Positions 43,666-55,799 of a stretch of 64,000 nt of DNA are shown here, in pieces. Made by a program: the position numbers and the translations under genes. The DNA lies in assembly GCA_004352715.1 (NCBI GenBank), contig SCFE01000075.1, positions 421,783-485,782 of the forward strand, written 5' to 3'. Below the pieces are notes generated by a model that had not been told where the DNA came from, ran no database searches, and saw only the letters and a list, made by a program, of their open reading frames with translations. Each line of letters starts with the position of its first letter. Position 1 is the first letter of the stretch. Source of the DNA: Hofstenia miamia. Its lineage: Eukaryota; Xenacoelomorpha; Acoela.

Positions 43666-46600
43666 GGTGTACCTACTCAATTAAAAATATTTATTTTCTA
43701 CAGGAAACATGATGCCGGCATGAACGTATCCAGAAATATATTTAAAGAAACCCAAAATAAAATTATATTCTAAGTGGGTAGCAAAGAATTTCTCTACGTA
43801 ATTCTCTATTTTATTATTTTAAATTTTAAGTCTGAAGTTTTTTTTAAAAAGACTGTATGTCCACATTTAAAAAAATTTTTTCCAATCCTGTTCTGAGATT
43901 TGTAATCGTAAGGTATGGATAAATGTGTATCTATAATAGGAAACCTGCTGAAGAAGTTGAAAAAAAATTTTGAAAGTTTTAAATTCTCTTATACCTAAAA
44001 ACTTGTGTAATTATAATGCTTCGAGCCTATATACGCAACAAAGAAATTTACCTGTTCTTTGATAAGTGCATTGCTCAATGAAACCTATTGAAATGTGCCG
44101 TACGAAAAATTGGAGGTTGCGGGATAGAAAGCCTCAGAACCTTTCCTATCCGCCAATGGATATCGGCCTTCAAATAAAAAACAATTTATTGTTTAAGATT
44201 TATGCCTACAACTACAAAATATGTATCAAAACTATTGACTTCAAATTTAATGGGAAATAAATCTAGAAACTTCATAAATTCGTTGCATAAAGCAATTATC
44301 TAGCAAATAAAAAGCAACATCAGAGTGTTACAGTCACAAAAGAGGGAAATTAGAAAACCATTTATAAACAAAACTGACAAACACGATAATTAAAAAGAGA
44401 AGAGGGACACAACTCAAAGTTTTGCCGCCAGTAATGAAAGGTCCCGCGAGGGCACATTAATTTGCCTTTAAACAATGTCCCATTGCATTTAAATGAACTG
44501 CATTGATGCATGGCTGAATCGATAGCTGCATTGCTGCATTAATTGTCTCTCACAGACAAAGATTAAATTAACTCGAAAAATGTAAATTACACCGTTATTA
44601 ATTTACTAACTGTGATATACAATTGTGTTAGTTAAATTTTAAACATCGACAAATGAATTCGGAAATACTGTTCAAATATCTTTAAAGAACCTGTTATTTT
44701 AAAAATGATGTGAAACAAAATATAATTGGTAGTTTTAATAGTGTTCTGGCACTTCAGGATGTGCTACCTCCCAACGAGCCGTAATTTCTAATTTATGGAC
44801 CAATCAGATCTGAAAGCAGTTCATGATTAATTGATATGATCTATGGACAATTTGACGTAAGCCCATCCTTTTTTAGGTTTCAAATGTAGAAAATCGAAAT
44901 AGGCATATCACATTTATTGAGGTTAGTGTGTAAAAGTGTCATATACAACCAAAATTAGTTCAAACTTCATAAAATACAGCATGCTGTACATCAAAAAGAA
45001 TTGTTCATTAAAATGCAAAAATCAGTATTGGTCGGGCCGAACCATTTCCAGCACAGGGCAACCTTGTAGCAGCTTAATCTGTTACTTGAATGTAACAACA
45101 ATGATATAACCGCTTAATTGAAATGTCTCATTAGATTTAGTAGAAGTAAACATTTACACTAACATTTTTGGTCAAAGAAGTTATTGAAGAAAATATAAAA
45201 TTGTTTCACTCGAATCGACCGATTCCCCTTTCAAAAATTCTAAACATTATATGAGTTTGTGGATTTTTTATGATTATTGCGATAAAAGAATAAATTTTTT
45301 AGTGTTTTTCATACGATAGAAACAATTTTTTCCCAACGTTTTCTGATTTCCCATAAATAAAGAATGTTTGAAGAAGACTAGATTTCACGTGCGTAAATAT
45401 AAACCTCAACATTTTTGGAAAGAACCTCAAATTCATTGAATTTTTGACAAAATATCGATTAGATTTTTTATAAATTGAAAATATATAATTGTTTAATATT
45501 TTAGGAAAAAGAATTGAACCCTCCCCCCTGTTCGAAATTTTCTAGCACTTCGTCTGGTAGATTTGCGTATAGACTAGATTAGGATCGAGTACCTATGCTT
45601 AATCCAAATTATACTAAACTCTCTTACTAACATATTTCATTGACATAGAAAAATGCTACATTCTTGTCATTGGGTTAAAGGCTTAAGCCGAGGATATGTG
45701 AGATGTCCTAGGCTTTAGCAAATCTAAAGATAATGTGATAACATTGAACAATGTACCACTTCTAAGCCTCAAATCGTGACAATAACTTTGGAAGCTCTCT
45801 CGCAGTGATTATTGAAAACAAATTGATTTAGATGAAGCTAACATTACAACAAAAAATAGTTCATACACGAAAGCATCACAAATTCTGTGTTGACCAATGA
45901 GATCATTTTAGCTTACTTTGAGTAACTTGGTAACCGTATTTGTCTAATTTATGGTGCACACCAGTAAACTATAGTTGCAATTTGTTGTCAGAATCAGAAC
46001 TATGAGTAAACTCCCATCGCAAATGTAGCCTTTTAGTATAAACAATTCATGATGTTCCCACGTCAATTCAAGTCAATAATTTTTAATGTGAATCATTGAC
46101 CCACAATACACACTCGACTAATTAGCATAGTTGTGCAAACATACAAGCTCATCATTTAGGTAATTTAGTGTATACCCAGTGATGGATATGGGTTTTTTAA
46201 AGGTAAATAAATATGATTCATTCCGCAATTGACAAAATTCTATGTTTGGATGGAATTTTTTGGATCAGTAGGGTTGTGACACATGCATTCTTCTACAGAG
46301 ATGATATTTTATATCTTTAAAAATTTAGATATAGATGAACTTAGAGAGCTGCTACTCTGGTCTGTTTGTTTTCAGCATTCTGTAAACTTCATCAAGTCTT
46401 TCATAAACAATTAAAAATATATTTTAATTACTATACATTTCAACTAATTTCGACTATTTCAGCTAACACATAACAAAATCATATTGTTCTGCACATATTG
46501 ATACTATGGACTAGTTTTACATGTTATTTTGTAGGGTTCAACCATTTTTCCTGACCTAGGTTTTTGTATTTTAGAGTTCATCATTATAAATCAATAAGAA

Positions 46601-46808
46601 AATATTCTTATTGGCGCATTTACAATAGCCATATATTCTAACTATAATGCAACATTCTCAAAATGTCAATTGATATGATACAGTACTTTTTCAAGTCCAT
46701 TATATACGGAGACTCAATCATGCATCGGCTAACCCATAAAAATGCGATCGCATTATTAGTATGATCATCGATGACCAACGTCATTCTGTGCTCTAAAAAT
46801 TGATTGCA
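43666..46808. other. AT-rich stretch, no gene seen
   Basis: No coding frame, element end or RNA gene recognised over about 3.1 kb. Confidence 0.4.
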
Positions 46809-46816
46809 TTTGAAAC

Positions 46817-47596
46817 CAGGGCCGTGGCTAGGGGAGGGCCAGGGGCCATGTTCCTCCCTGTTGGGCCACTGTGCCCCCTTCCTTTTGCCATCCTGGATAC
46901 AAAACTCCATAGTATTAATTTTAATATTCTGTAACTAGGTTAGAGTGAATATCTTTGTTGAAATATACATAATACTAATGCAATTCTCTTAAAAAATTGC
47001 ATGAAAAAGTGTGAAACTATCTTATATGAGTAAAACTATGATTAATTTATTGAACTTTGCGGGCCATGGCCCCCCTAAACTTCAAATGCAAGCCACGGGC
47101 CTGAGGATGTGTATCTTTAGACCTACGTATTGTCAATTATTATAATATATTATTTTTCTCTTTTTTATGAATTAAAGAAAACGTTTGCCTACCGATGTAC
47201 GGGTTTTCATTAGAATTATAATTTTGAAACAAAAACACACCATTAAAACTTAAATTCGCTTAGTTAACACAAACTCGTGAATGCGAGGTTTGTTTGTGAT
47301 CTGCCCATATCTATGATTAAAGTTGATGTTGTTTCTGTTGATTTCAGACGAAAAATCAAAGGAAAACTGATGCATCAATGATGAGAAGAATGTTCTTAAT
47401 TCCAGTTCAGCTAGTTTCGAACCAGCGCACATTCGTGGACCTATTCCGTAAGGAATGAAATATTCGGGTTTGTATATCTCTCCCTTTTCATTTATGAATC
47501 GAGCTGCATCAAAGACATAAGGCTTGTCCCATTTATCACTATGTAAGACAGCGTAAATGTTTCNCCCCTAAACTTCAAATGCAAGACACGAGCCTA
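46817..47596. mobile_element. hAT-type ends around a P450 exon; structure uncertain
   Basis: Left end CAGGGCCGTGGCTAGG at 46817 preceded by TTTGAAAC (46809-46816). A right end (…AAATGCAAGCCACGGGCCTG) closes at 47103, but its flank AGGATGTG does not match. A second right end (…AAATGCAAGACACGAGCCTA) closes at 47596 and is followed by TTTGAAAC (47597-47604), matching the left flank exactly. The P450 exon lies between the two right ends, and a single n at 47564 sits at its edge. Either a contig was joined wrongly or host DNA is carried between hAT ends. Confidence 0.45.
47250..47561 (-). CDS. cytochrome P450 (CYP2-like), C-terminal exon fragment
   Basis: One hundred and three codons and a stop. 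NIYAVLHSDKWDKPYVFDAA, then RFINEKGEIYKPEYFIPYGI carries the PERF-type FDAARF segment. The heme loop reads YGIGPRMCAGSKLA: Gly, Arg and the heme-ligating Cys are in place, with Tyr where Phe is usual. The L helix (ELELRTFFSSLMHQFSF) and the beta-3/4 tail follow to a normal end (FVLTKRI). These monooxygenases use NADPH-P450 reductase and sit in the ER membrane. No other P450 exon was found, and the exon is cut at a single n, so it is partial. The frame is intact, so it may be part of a live gene beyond the break. Confidence 0.85.
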   Translation of the reverse strand, partial: NIYAVLHSDKWDKPYVFDAARFINEKGEIYKPEYFIPYGIGPRMCAGSKLAELELRTFFSSLMHQFSFDFSSEINRNNINFNHRYGQITNKPRIHEFVLTKRI

Positions 47597-47604
47597 TTTG
47601 AAAC

Positions 47605-49970
47605 ATTACCCAGATTTTATCATAGAGAGATTCGGGTGGACATGTAAGTTGCAAATTTTTTGCTGTAAAATCATAATATTATCAGTAAAACCACTCTTCA
47701 CCATACTTTACAAGTATTTATTGAAACCCTGTAGTAATTTATTGATTTTCTTATATTGTTTATTATATATTGTCTGTTTTCATATATATATATATATAAT
47801 ATTTCAACATGCAATAATGTGAGCCCTGAAGGTAGGGTCGAGATTTTTACTGACCGGTTCCACCTATAGTTTTCATTTAATCCTCTTAAAATTGTGCCTT
47901 CTCATAAAACCAGGGTCCATTAGTATTTATTCCACTCCTATAGTAATATAAAGAAAGTAAACTATTAGCAGCCTGGATTGGCATAAATTTTTTATAAACC
48001 GTTTCATAAAAACAATTCCTTAAATTAAATAAATATTGACACTTTTTGATAATACCGACGACCCATTAAAATCCAAGAATTTAGTGAGTTGGCCTATTCA
48101 CAGCTCTAATAAATACAATTCGTATTCTGAAAAAACATCGTAGAATAAAAAAACTTTAATATCTTTAACTTTCAAAATGTGGAAATATATAATATTTGAA
48201 AACAAAGATTAATATCTTTGTTGAATTAAATTGTTTAAAGTTTATAATATACAAGGTGAAACTTCTGTTATTGTTAATTAACCATTATATCAATATTTGA
48301 TTACATAGTTACGCCGCTTTATTCCCAAATGACTTTTAACGCTTTGATGTTGATTTTCAACAAATAACGCAGAAAGAACTGAACTCCACAGATTGAAATG
48401 TCCGAGGTTATGGACTATATATTCAAAGAAATACATGTAAATCATCGGCATGTGTCAAAAACAAGTTCATTTGAGAGAAATTAGATGTATACATATATCT
48501 AGATAACAAACAGGTTAAGCTGCAACTTCTGAAATTTGATTTTGTAACTGAAATATTTCATAGTTGATAAATGCCTGCACAAGAACCAATTTTTATTGTC
48601 CATGTAATAAAACTGATTAGTTGTACTAATACAGGAGGCAATGTCATTGGTTTCCTTACTATTGGGTAGTTCAGTAATCAAATTACAAATAGTAACTTCA
48701 TTAGTTATCTCGAAGGATAATGTCATTAAAATTTTTTTTTCAAACGGTTTTTTTTTCAAAAATGTTAATACAAAAAGGAAACATATATAAGTACTTAAAC
48801 TGTTTAGATTTAGGCTTAGACCGAATACATATTCGCGAATTTATGTTGCTGAGCTACGCTTGGTTCAAAACAACAATACTTACACTTACACGTTGGAAGT
48901 CTATGTATAGCAAGCAATTTTTACAATAACTGCTAATTGATAATTAAATTGAAATTGGTACGTGAATTACTCCCTACTATCAATTACTAAATGCTTAGTC
49001 AATAATCAATTAACAATCAATTAATCGAAAATCCCTATACTTACTATGCAATAGTAACATAAAAGTTTGTCAGACACATTTCCTTGGAATTAATATTATT
49101 TCCAACGACGTCAATTGTCATGAATAATTTGTTACATTTATATTTGGGACACAAAAACCACAGCAAACGAAGCCATGTAGTAAAAATTTAAGCAAGTTCA
49201 AAATGTTAAAAGAGCACATTGTTTATAAATAAACGGAGATTCAAATATTTTAAATTCCAAATATTCCAATTTTTGAAAGTGAATATTAACTATATGCAAG
49301 TAAAATTAAGTACTTGTTTGTGCAAATTACCAAAACTATTTATACTAATTGTTTTGCAGTAGCATTCTGCAAAACCCTCGATAAGTATGACTCAAATACT
49401 TCAATAAGAACAACAACGCCATCTAGCATTTGATGTTGAAACAAAAATAACGTTAACGCAAAGAAATCGACTACCCGTTATAACCTAAATATGAGTGGAA
49501 AAATGAGAATAGATTACATGCCCGTCAATAACGATATCGTTTTATTCATAAACCGGCTTAAAACAAAATCAATATAATTTTTATAATTCTAGTCTTTTTA
49601 AAAAATGTAAAGGAATTAAAATCAAGATGATAACCTGAATCAATGCATGAACTTTATGTAATTTCAAAATTATCAGGAAAATATACTACAAAGCATCAAA
49701 TATCTTATTTCGTAATCGACACCAATCCTTTTGACAAAAATACTCGAGTCAAGTTGAGAGGTTATTTAGATTTCTCAAATGTAACAAGTGTAGCAAGACA
49801 ATGGAAAAAAGATATGGCCGATAGCTCAATTTTCTTTAACAACTGAGAAGCATTTTTCTAATGTATTTCGGAATTTAATCACAATGAGAAGTCGTTTAGC
49901 TTAAAAACATTAAGCAAAACAATTAGCGTCGTCCTGTTTGGTGTAAAAATACAATAAATTTCAAATATGT
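47605..49970. other. AT-rich stretch, no gene seen
   Basis: A short (TA)n lies at 47782-47798. I found no exons continuing the P450 upstream. Confidence 0.4.
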
Positions 49971-49979
49971 TAAGACTAG

Positions 49980-50213
49980 GGCGTTATTGTACTTTAGGGG
50001 ACCCAGTTTGAGTGACGTCATAAAACGGGTATAAAACTCTAACCTTAACCCTAACCCTACTCACCAATCAATTCAATTATATTGCATTTCATCTTGTTGA
50101 TTAATTTTTTGCAAAACACCCAAGTTTTGGGTGAGGGATTGGGGTTAGGGTTAGAGTTTTATACCCGTTTTATGACGTCATTCAAACTGGGTCCCCTAAA
50201 GTACAATAACGCC
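49980..50213. mobile_element. MITE with GGCGTTATTG ends and telomere-like repeats
   Basis: Inverted ends of about 75 bp starting GGCGTTATTGTACTTTAGGG, nearly identical, flanked by an exact 8-bp duplication AAGACTAG (49972-49979, 50214-50221). The inner part of each arm contains CTAACCCTAACCC-type runs. Ends starting GG with 8-bp duplications occur in Merlin and related groups; the superfamily is not settled. Non-coding. Confidence 0.88.
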
Positions 50214-50399
50214 AAGACTAGAAGTTATTCTCTCAGAATTTACAAACACCCATTTCCAAGTTAATTATAAAGAAAAACAAAACAATATTAAATAAAAATC
50301 AGCATTATCGACATATATGACAGTAACCAGTGACGGTTTCAAAAATTTTAACAGTAAAAGTCCTTAGTTAGTTAATATGCTGTGTATTAAACTTGGCTG

Positions 50400-50994
50400 G
50401 GCGTTATTGCAGAATAGTACCCTCAATAAAAATTAATATTTTTTACATATTTATACGTTATTTTTTATGCTGATTTCAAATATCATAATCATTTTTACCG
50501 GAAACTTAAATTATTAATTGAAAATATTCAATTATCTCCATAGTAACAAACGCAATAGCCACGACAAATAGCCTTGGATTACAAATTATTAAGTAAAATT
50601 TTAAGGAATTTCTTATTACTGGACACTTTTTCTTGGATTTCTGATATTTTATAGACCTAAACCCTAACCCTAACCCTTATTTTTGTACTATTTTATAGAC
50701 CTAAACCCTAACCCAAACCCTTATTTTTGTACTATTTTTTTAAGCCTAAACCCTAACACAAAAGCTTATTTCTTTAGTATTTTATAAACCTAAAACCTAA
50801 CCCAAGTCCGCTATAATTCTATTCTTACTAACCGCCATTTTATTTTAGTTTCCATAGAGATTTTCAATTGATAATTTGTTAAATTTAAGTTTCCGGTAAA
50901 AATGATTATGATATTTGAAATCAGCATAAAAAATAAGGTATAAATATGTAAAAAATATTAATTTTTATTGAGGGTACTATTCTGCAATAATGCC
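50400..50994. mobile_element. larger MITE of the same end type, with tandem core
   Basis: Inverted ends GGCGTTATTGCAGAATAGTA and GGCATTATTGCAGAATAGTA, with arms of about 150 bp, flanked by an exact duplication CTTGGCTG (50392-50399, 50995-51002). Its core holds four copies of a 44-45 bp unit (50645-50822) built around CCTAAACCCTAACCC. Shares the end word and duplication length with the element 180 bp to the left, though the rest of the arms differ. Confidence 0.88.
50645..50822. repeat. 44-bp tandem repeat with telomere-like motif
   Basis: Units begin near 50645, 50689, 50733 and 50778. Each contains CTAAACCCTAACCC or a decayed form (TTAGGG-related on the other strand), then TTATTTTTGTAC. 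Decay increases from left to right. Confidence 0.8.
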
Positions 50995-51002
50995 CTTGGC
51001 TG

Positions 51003-52080
51003 CCCCACCCCTTTCATCCCCCTAACCTGTTTTATGATTTACAACTTAAATGAAGCCTTTGTTTTAGATTAAAACCACCTATATTCATAATTCTAGTTTT
51101 AAAGAGCATCGTTTCGACAACTACGATGTATTTCTGAAATACTTATAATTGTTTTGATTACCTAGCTATTATTATTACTAATGAGGACACATAACGGATG
51201 AGTTTTTTAAGTACTCCAAAGTTTTAAAACAGTTAAAGATGTATTTATCAATTGATTAAACATTAAATAAATGTAAATTTATAATGAAATTGATAAGCGA
51301 CACACCTTACCTTTGAAAAGGCTAGCAACAATGGAGAGTGGAACAAGTTTACTAATCAGCAAGAGAGATAACAGCGTTTACACTCGCGCGAGGAATTCAC
51401 TATCCAAATAAAAAACCGCGCCACCGAATCGCTTTGAAAAGATTTGTTTAATATCTGGCCTCACTGATTGGCTAATCCCTCGGGCAAAACGCGCACACTG
51501 TACTTCAACGGTTTCTTATGCACTCTGTCATAAATTATCATTAATAGTTATAACAGGAGAATGAGTCAATGAAGTTTATTGACTCCACTCTACTTTACTT
51601 CATAAAAACTTTTAATATATCACATTTTTACTTCAATCTTAAAACAAGCTTTTTATTAATTTGCGATGAACTACACATTTATAAAGTGCCTACAATAGCA
51701 TTTACAGTTATTTTAAAAATGCATATAGGTGCTTTGCGTCTCATTACCTTGAGACCAAAGTGAGGCCATATAGGCTGCAGATGAAGAGAAGAAAAAATAT
51801 TTGTTTATACATATAATTGCTATGGAAAAGGCTCTACTAACCCTCTCAATATCATGGGGCATCCTAAGCTTGCGTATATATTTGCTTTACATTTACACAC
51901 TTTAATTAAGCCCTATAACTATAACTTCAATTTCACAGCAGGAGTTTGATTAGTAAATGGGCTACTAACCATCGGATATGCCATTGCTATGGAAATATTG
52001 TTATTTGTAATTCAAATATCGTTTTCTACAATGGGGTGTCTGAACATCTTGCGTGCATTTTCATTATAACAGTTGTAAAC
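51003..52080. other. AT-rich stretch, no gene seen
   Basis: A patch of normal GC at 51365-51500 is visible but holds no recognisable exon. Confidence 0.4.
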
Positions 52081-52082
52081 TA

Positions 52083-52235
52083 GTCGGTAGGCAGGCCACA
52101 GGCCGTATTCTTGCAGGCCTTTCTCTCAATTACATATTAATCTTTTAAATTAATGTAAATACTATAACTAATGTAGCTACTGTAAGTAACTTATAGTAAA
52201 TTCAGTGAAAAAGAAAAGTATCTTCCTGTAGATGT
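52083..52235. repeat. partial copy of the CAGT-ended repeat
   Basis: GGTAGGCAGGCCACAGGCCG, then AATGTAAATACTATAACTAATGTAGCTACTG, match the interior of the copy directly to the right (52330-52480). Confidence 0.55.
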
Positions 52236-52266
52236 AGATAAAAAATATTTTCAATTCGGTTACACA

Positions 52267-52616
52267 CAGTTGCAGCCAGCCATAAACAGATTTGCAGACC
52301 GGCCGATCGGCTTGCAGGCTTTACAGGCAGCCAGGCTACAGGCAGTATTTTGCAGGGCTTATCGGTCGCAAGTACAAAAGAATTAATGTAAATACTGAAA
52401 CTAATGTAGTTACTGTAAGTAACTTTAATCTAAAAGTGAATCCATTGAAGAAGAAAAGTCTCTTCCTAGGTGCATGCAGTACTATGCTAAATACATTAGA
52501 GAAATAAGTCGTAGCAACGAAACAACTACAACAAGTAGAAGGCCTCTACCGATCATAAGATATATTAACACAGACCACAGGCCGGCAGGCAAAATCTTCC
52601 AGCCTGTGCAACACTG
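52267..52616. repeat. dispersed CAGT-ended repeat, copy 2 (inverted)
   Basis: Starts CAGTTGCAGCCAGCC and ends with the complement of CAGTGTTGCACAGGC. Reverse orientation relative to 43330-43665, with the same internal order (CGGCCGATCGGC, then CTGTAAGTAACTTTAA, then AGGCCTCTACCG). Confidence 0.6.
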
Positions 52617-52619
52617 ATT

Positions 52620-54853
52620 ATAAGTGGTATAATTTGTATAAACATTTTTAGTAACGTTCGACCAAAGGTTTGAACTTCAAATTTATTAAACCTCTGGACA
52701 TTGACAAAGAAGCTTTTTGAAGTACATTTTTAAACCTCTGAAGAGTACAGTATTTGCAGCCCAGCAATTTGTAAGCTGTATACAAAAAGCACAACTATTT
52801 TTCTGCTGCTTTTTAACAAAACATTTTTTGATTCTCTAATCATTGGAAGTTGTTGGTATCACCAGGTTTTCAAAATATACTATTGTCTTTCAATAGGTGT
52901 GAGATGCCTGAACACCCCATTAGTAAAATTAGTTAGAATTTTTTCCGGTCGGTAGTTAGAGGGTTGGAAATCGTTAAAATATATGCACCCTAGTTACATT
53001 CAGTTGGGAGCAATATATGAAGTTTGAAATTTGAAGCACCTTCAAACAATCATTTGCAATTTTGGAAAGTTTTTAAATCAAAATTTGGGCTTTAACTGTG
53101 GAACGATTAAAACTTGATTGCAAAGTTTGATTTGTACAAATGATATACAGTATATGTAGAAAATGTAGCAATGAGATAGATTCAAATCGCATGATACAAT
53201 TTTTCATTTTAAAATATATGTACTATGCAGTCTATAAAAACTCAGCATGAAGTGCGCTGCAGCTACATGTATAAAAACATTGGATAGCAACCCAGAGTTA
53301 AATATTTTTTAAGAATACATCGAGGGTTGTAAAGGTTGATATTAAGTAACCTATCGTTATAGAAATTCAGTTTTTATTAAAACTTTCTGGTTTGCTGTGT
53401 TCAGCAATTCAAAAATGATAATGTGAATTACCTCCCACCCAAAAAACTACAACTACATTTATTTTATCCTATAAAAACAATTTCTAATTAAAAAATTGAA
53501 ATGTTTGCAAAAGTTTACATTTGACATGTTAAAACTTGGTTTGAAATTTGAGTTTGAGCCAGACTGCGCAAAGTAGTGTTCAAAAATAAAACTTGAATTG
53601 TGGGAAAGTTTTAAAATTCGAGTGGCAACTGGGTTCGATCAATGACAGTGGGTTTGGTTTGGTTGAATTTTAAAGAAAGACTATTTTTCGGATTGGGTCG
53701 GGTTGGCCAGTTGAGAATTCTGCACTACATAGCTAGGTCGGGTTGGGTTGGTTATCACAAATATGAACTACCTGACTACATACAGCACTGGTTTGATCAT
53801 AAACAACTAAATAATAGTTCTATTAAATAATATTATATTTAGCTATCTATAGGTTACATGTAAAAGCCAATTCAAAAATAATAGCTCTTCTTCCCATTGA
53901 ACTTTAATTAAACGAATGAAAGTCGATTTAGGATATAAAAATACTTCATCTTTAATCTTTATCATAAAAAACATGTAAAGCAATTGGGGTTCTACAAAAA
54001 TATCCAAGTCTCATGTGTAAGTACTTTCCATGTCAGATTCAGAAACATTGTGGATCCAGGTACAAGAGTTGCAACTGGATTTCACATCTATCTAAAGTTA
54101 TCATAAAGTGACTCCAACGATTATTTCCAAATAGTTTCAAACTATATTTTAAATAATGGTAATGGTCTGTGCTTTTACGTGTGTTACATATGTTACTTAT
54201 ACTTAAAACTACATTCGGAAACGGCTTAAGAGTCACCTTAATGCAATGTAACTAATTCATATTTAAAAATATTGTCACTGAATGAAAAGATCCGCAGAGT
54301 ACTGTTAGTGCATTCTTGCAGGAAAGTGGTGGTTTATAGCCAACGGGATAAGAATAACCGCATAGAACAGTAAATGCGAAATACAAGGAGAACATAATAT
54401 TCGGTTTTATCAATCATAAACTGCAGTCGTTGTAGAACAAGAAATATGCTGTTTAACTTCGATTGAAGATACATTTCAGTGAGAATTCATAAACAAACAG
54501 TTATACGACACCAAATACGAACGGAAACGTTAACTATAACTATATACGCTGTTTGTTGATAGTCTACTGCTACAATCTGTTTAAATACTCCACTCAAATA
54601 AACAGTACTTTATGCAATAAATGATTTTGGTAACCGCAGGGTAGACTCGGGCTCTCAAATTTTCTGCAGAAACTATTAATAAGGAATTTCATAGTTCATA
54701 ATAACCCGAATTAGGAATAAAAATTATATTGAGAAAAATAGTCGGTGAGGGCAGGGACAGGCCACTGTCAAGTAGCTCATTGCCCCCATAGGCAGATACT
54801 TGTGCTCACAGACTATAACGTCGACTTGTTCAGAAGGCATTCAATGTCATATC

Positions 54854-54884
<31 letters not shown>

Positions 54885-55500
54885 GCATCACATAAATGCT
54901 AAAAGTATATTTTCACTCATGGAAGCAATTTATTATAATTCCAGGTGAATCGGATAATAAGTGGCATGATTTATGTTCTGCCAGTGAGAATAATTCAAAA
55001 TATAAAACATGTAAATAAATTAAGTGCATACGCAACCCATATCAAATGTTAAGAATGGGCAAGAATAAAGATGTTTTATATACAATTTATTATATTAATA
55101 CTGAAGTGATGCTAATCCAGTGGCCGCGACTGTATATATATATACAACAGAGGCGGCCCTAGATATTTCTGATGAAGGTTGCTGAAGCTCTTAATTCTAT
55201 TTTTGCATTATATTTTGTATTCCAGTTTTGAATCCTCATACATTTCTCTACATGTAATGATAACAAGCTTAGAGATCTCGATGATGCTGTAGGTCGGAAT
55301 TTCTACTATTGAGATTGAGTTTCTTTGAATTCGTTTAGAAATACGCTAATTTGTCCAAGGTATCATATTACATCTATTTCTGCTCCCATAGTCAAATTCT
55401 ACGTGCTAAAATTATGCAATAGTAATCAAAATGAATACTGAAAGGAGATATTATAGATATATTTTAGCTTTGCAAGTATAACTGAATATCGAATATTAGA
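52620..55500. other. gene-poor stretch with small repeats
   Basis: Contains GGGTCGGGTTG-type words (53690-53750), a (TA)n at 54855-54879, and hAT-like end words CAGTGGCCGCGACTG (55119) and CAGAGGCGGCCCTAG (55147) without partners. No coding exon recognised. Confidence 0.4.
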
Positions 55501-55505
55501 TCAAA

Positions 55506-55583
55506 ATGGTCCCAGTTGTGCCATACAGATGGTTGGCCAGTTATCGCGATCGATCTGAAAATGAGAGATGTGCCATGCAGATG
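55506..55583 (+). CDS. possible first exon, unrecognised
   Basis: Twenty-six codons from ATG (MVPVVPYRWLASYRDRSENE, ending RCAMQM) to a donor-like GTAAGC. The frame would run on for 52 more codons if unspliced. GC-richer than its surroundings. There is no domain and no partner exon, so this is speculative. Confidence 0.15.
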
Positions 55584-55799
55584 GTAAGCACCATGAGTAG
55601 ATGTAAGGTAGATGCCTGTGCTGTCGGGGACGCGCTGGATGATGATTTGGTCTCCTCCACCGGTTGTAGTTTTGCATCATTAGGTGAACACAAAATTAAT
55701 TTTATTATTCTAAATACGTTCTTTACATCAGTATTGTACTGATCCTGTTTCATGTTTTTTTTGCTCCCGGTACTGCCACCAGTCATGTGGATCAGCATA

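Noticed and set aside
50041-50155. TAACCC runs read as a true telomere or chromosome end
   Set aside because: Runs are two to three units long and lie inside MITEs with target-site duplications.
52292-52507. Homologous small ORFs MQTGRSACRLYRQ at 43.6 and 52.3 kb
   Set aside because: The similarity is explained by the dispersed repeat itself; there is no start context or domain, and frames diverge quickly.
55119-55161. Two adjacent hAT-like end words (CAGTGGCCGCGACTG and CAGAGGCGGCCCTAG)
   Set aside because: No partner ends or 8-bp duplications found; kept only as a note.
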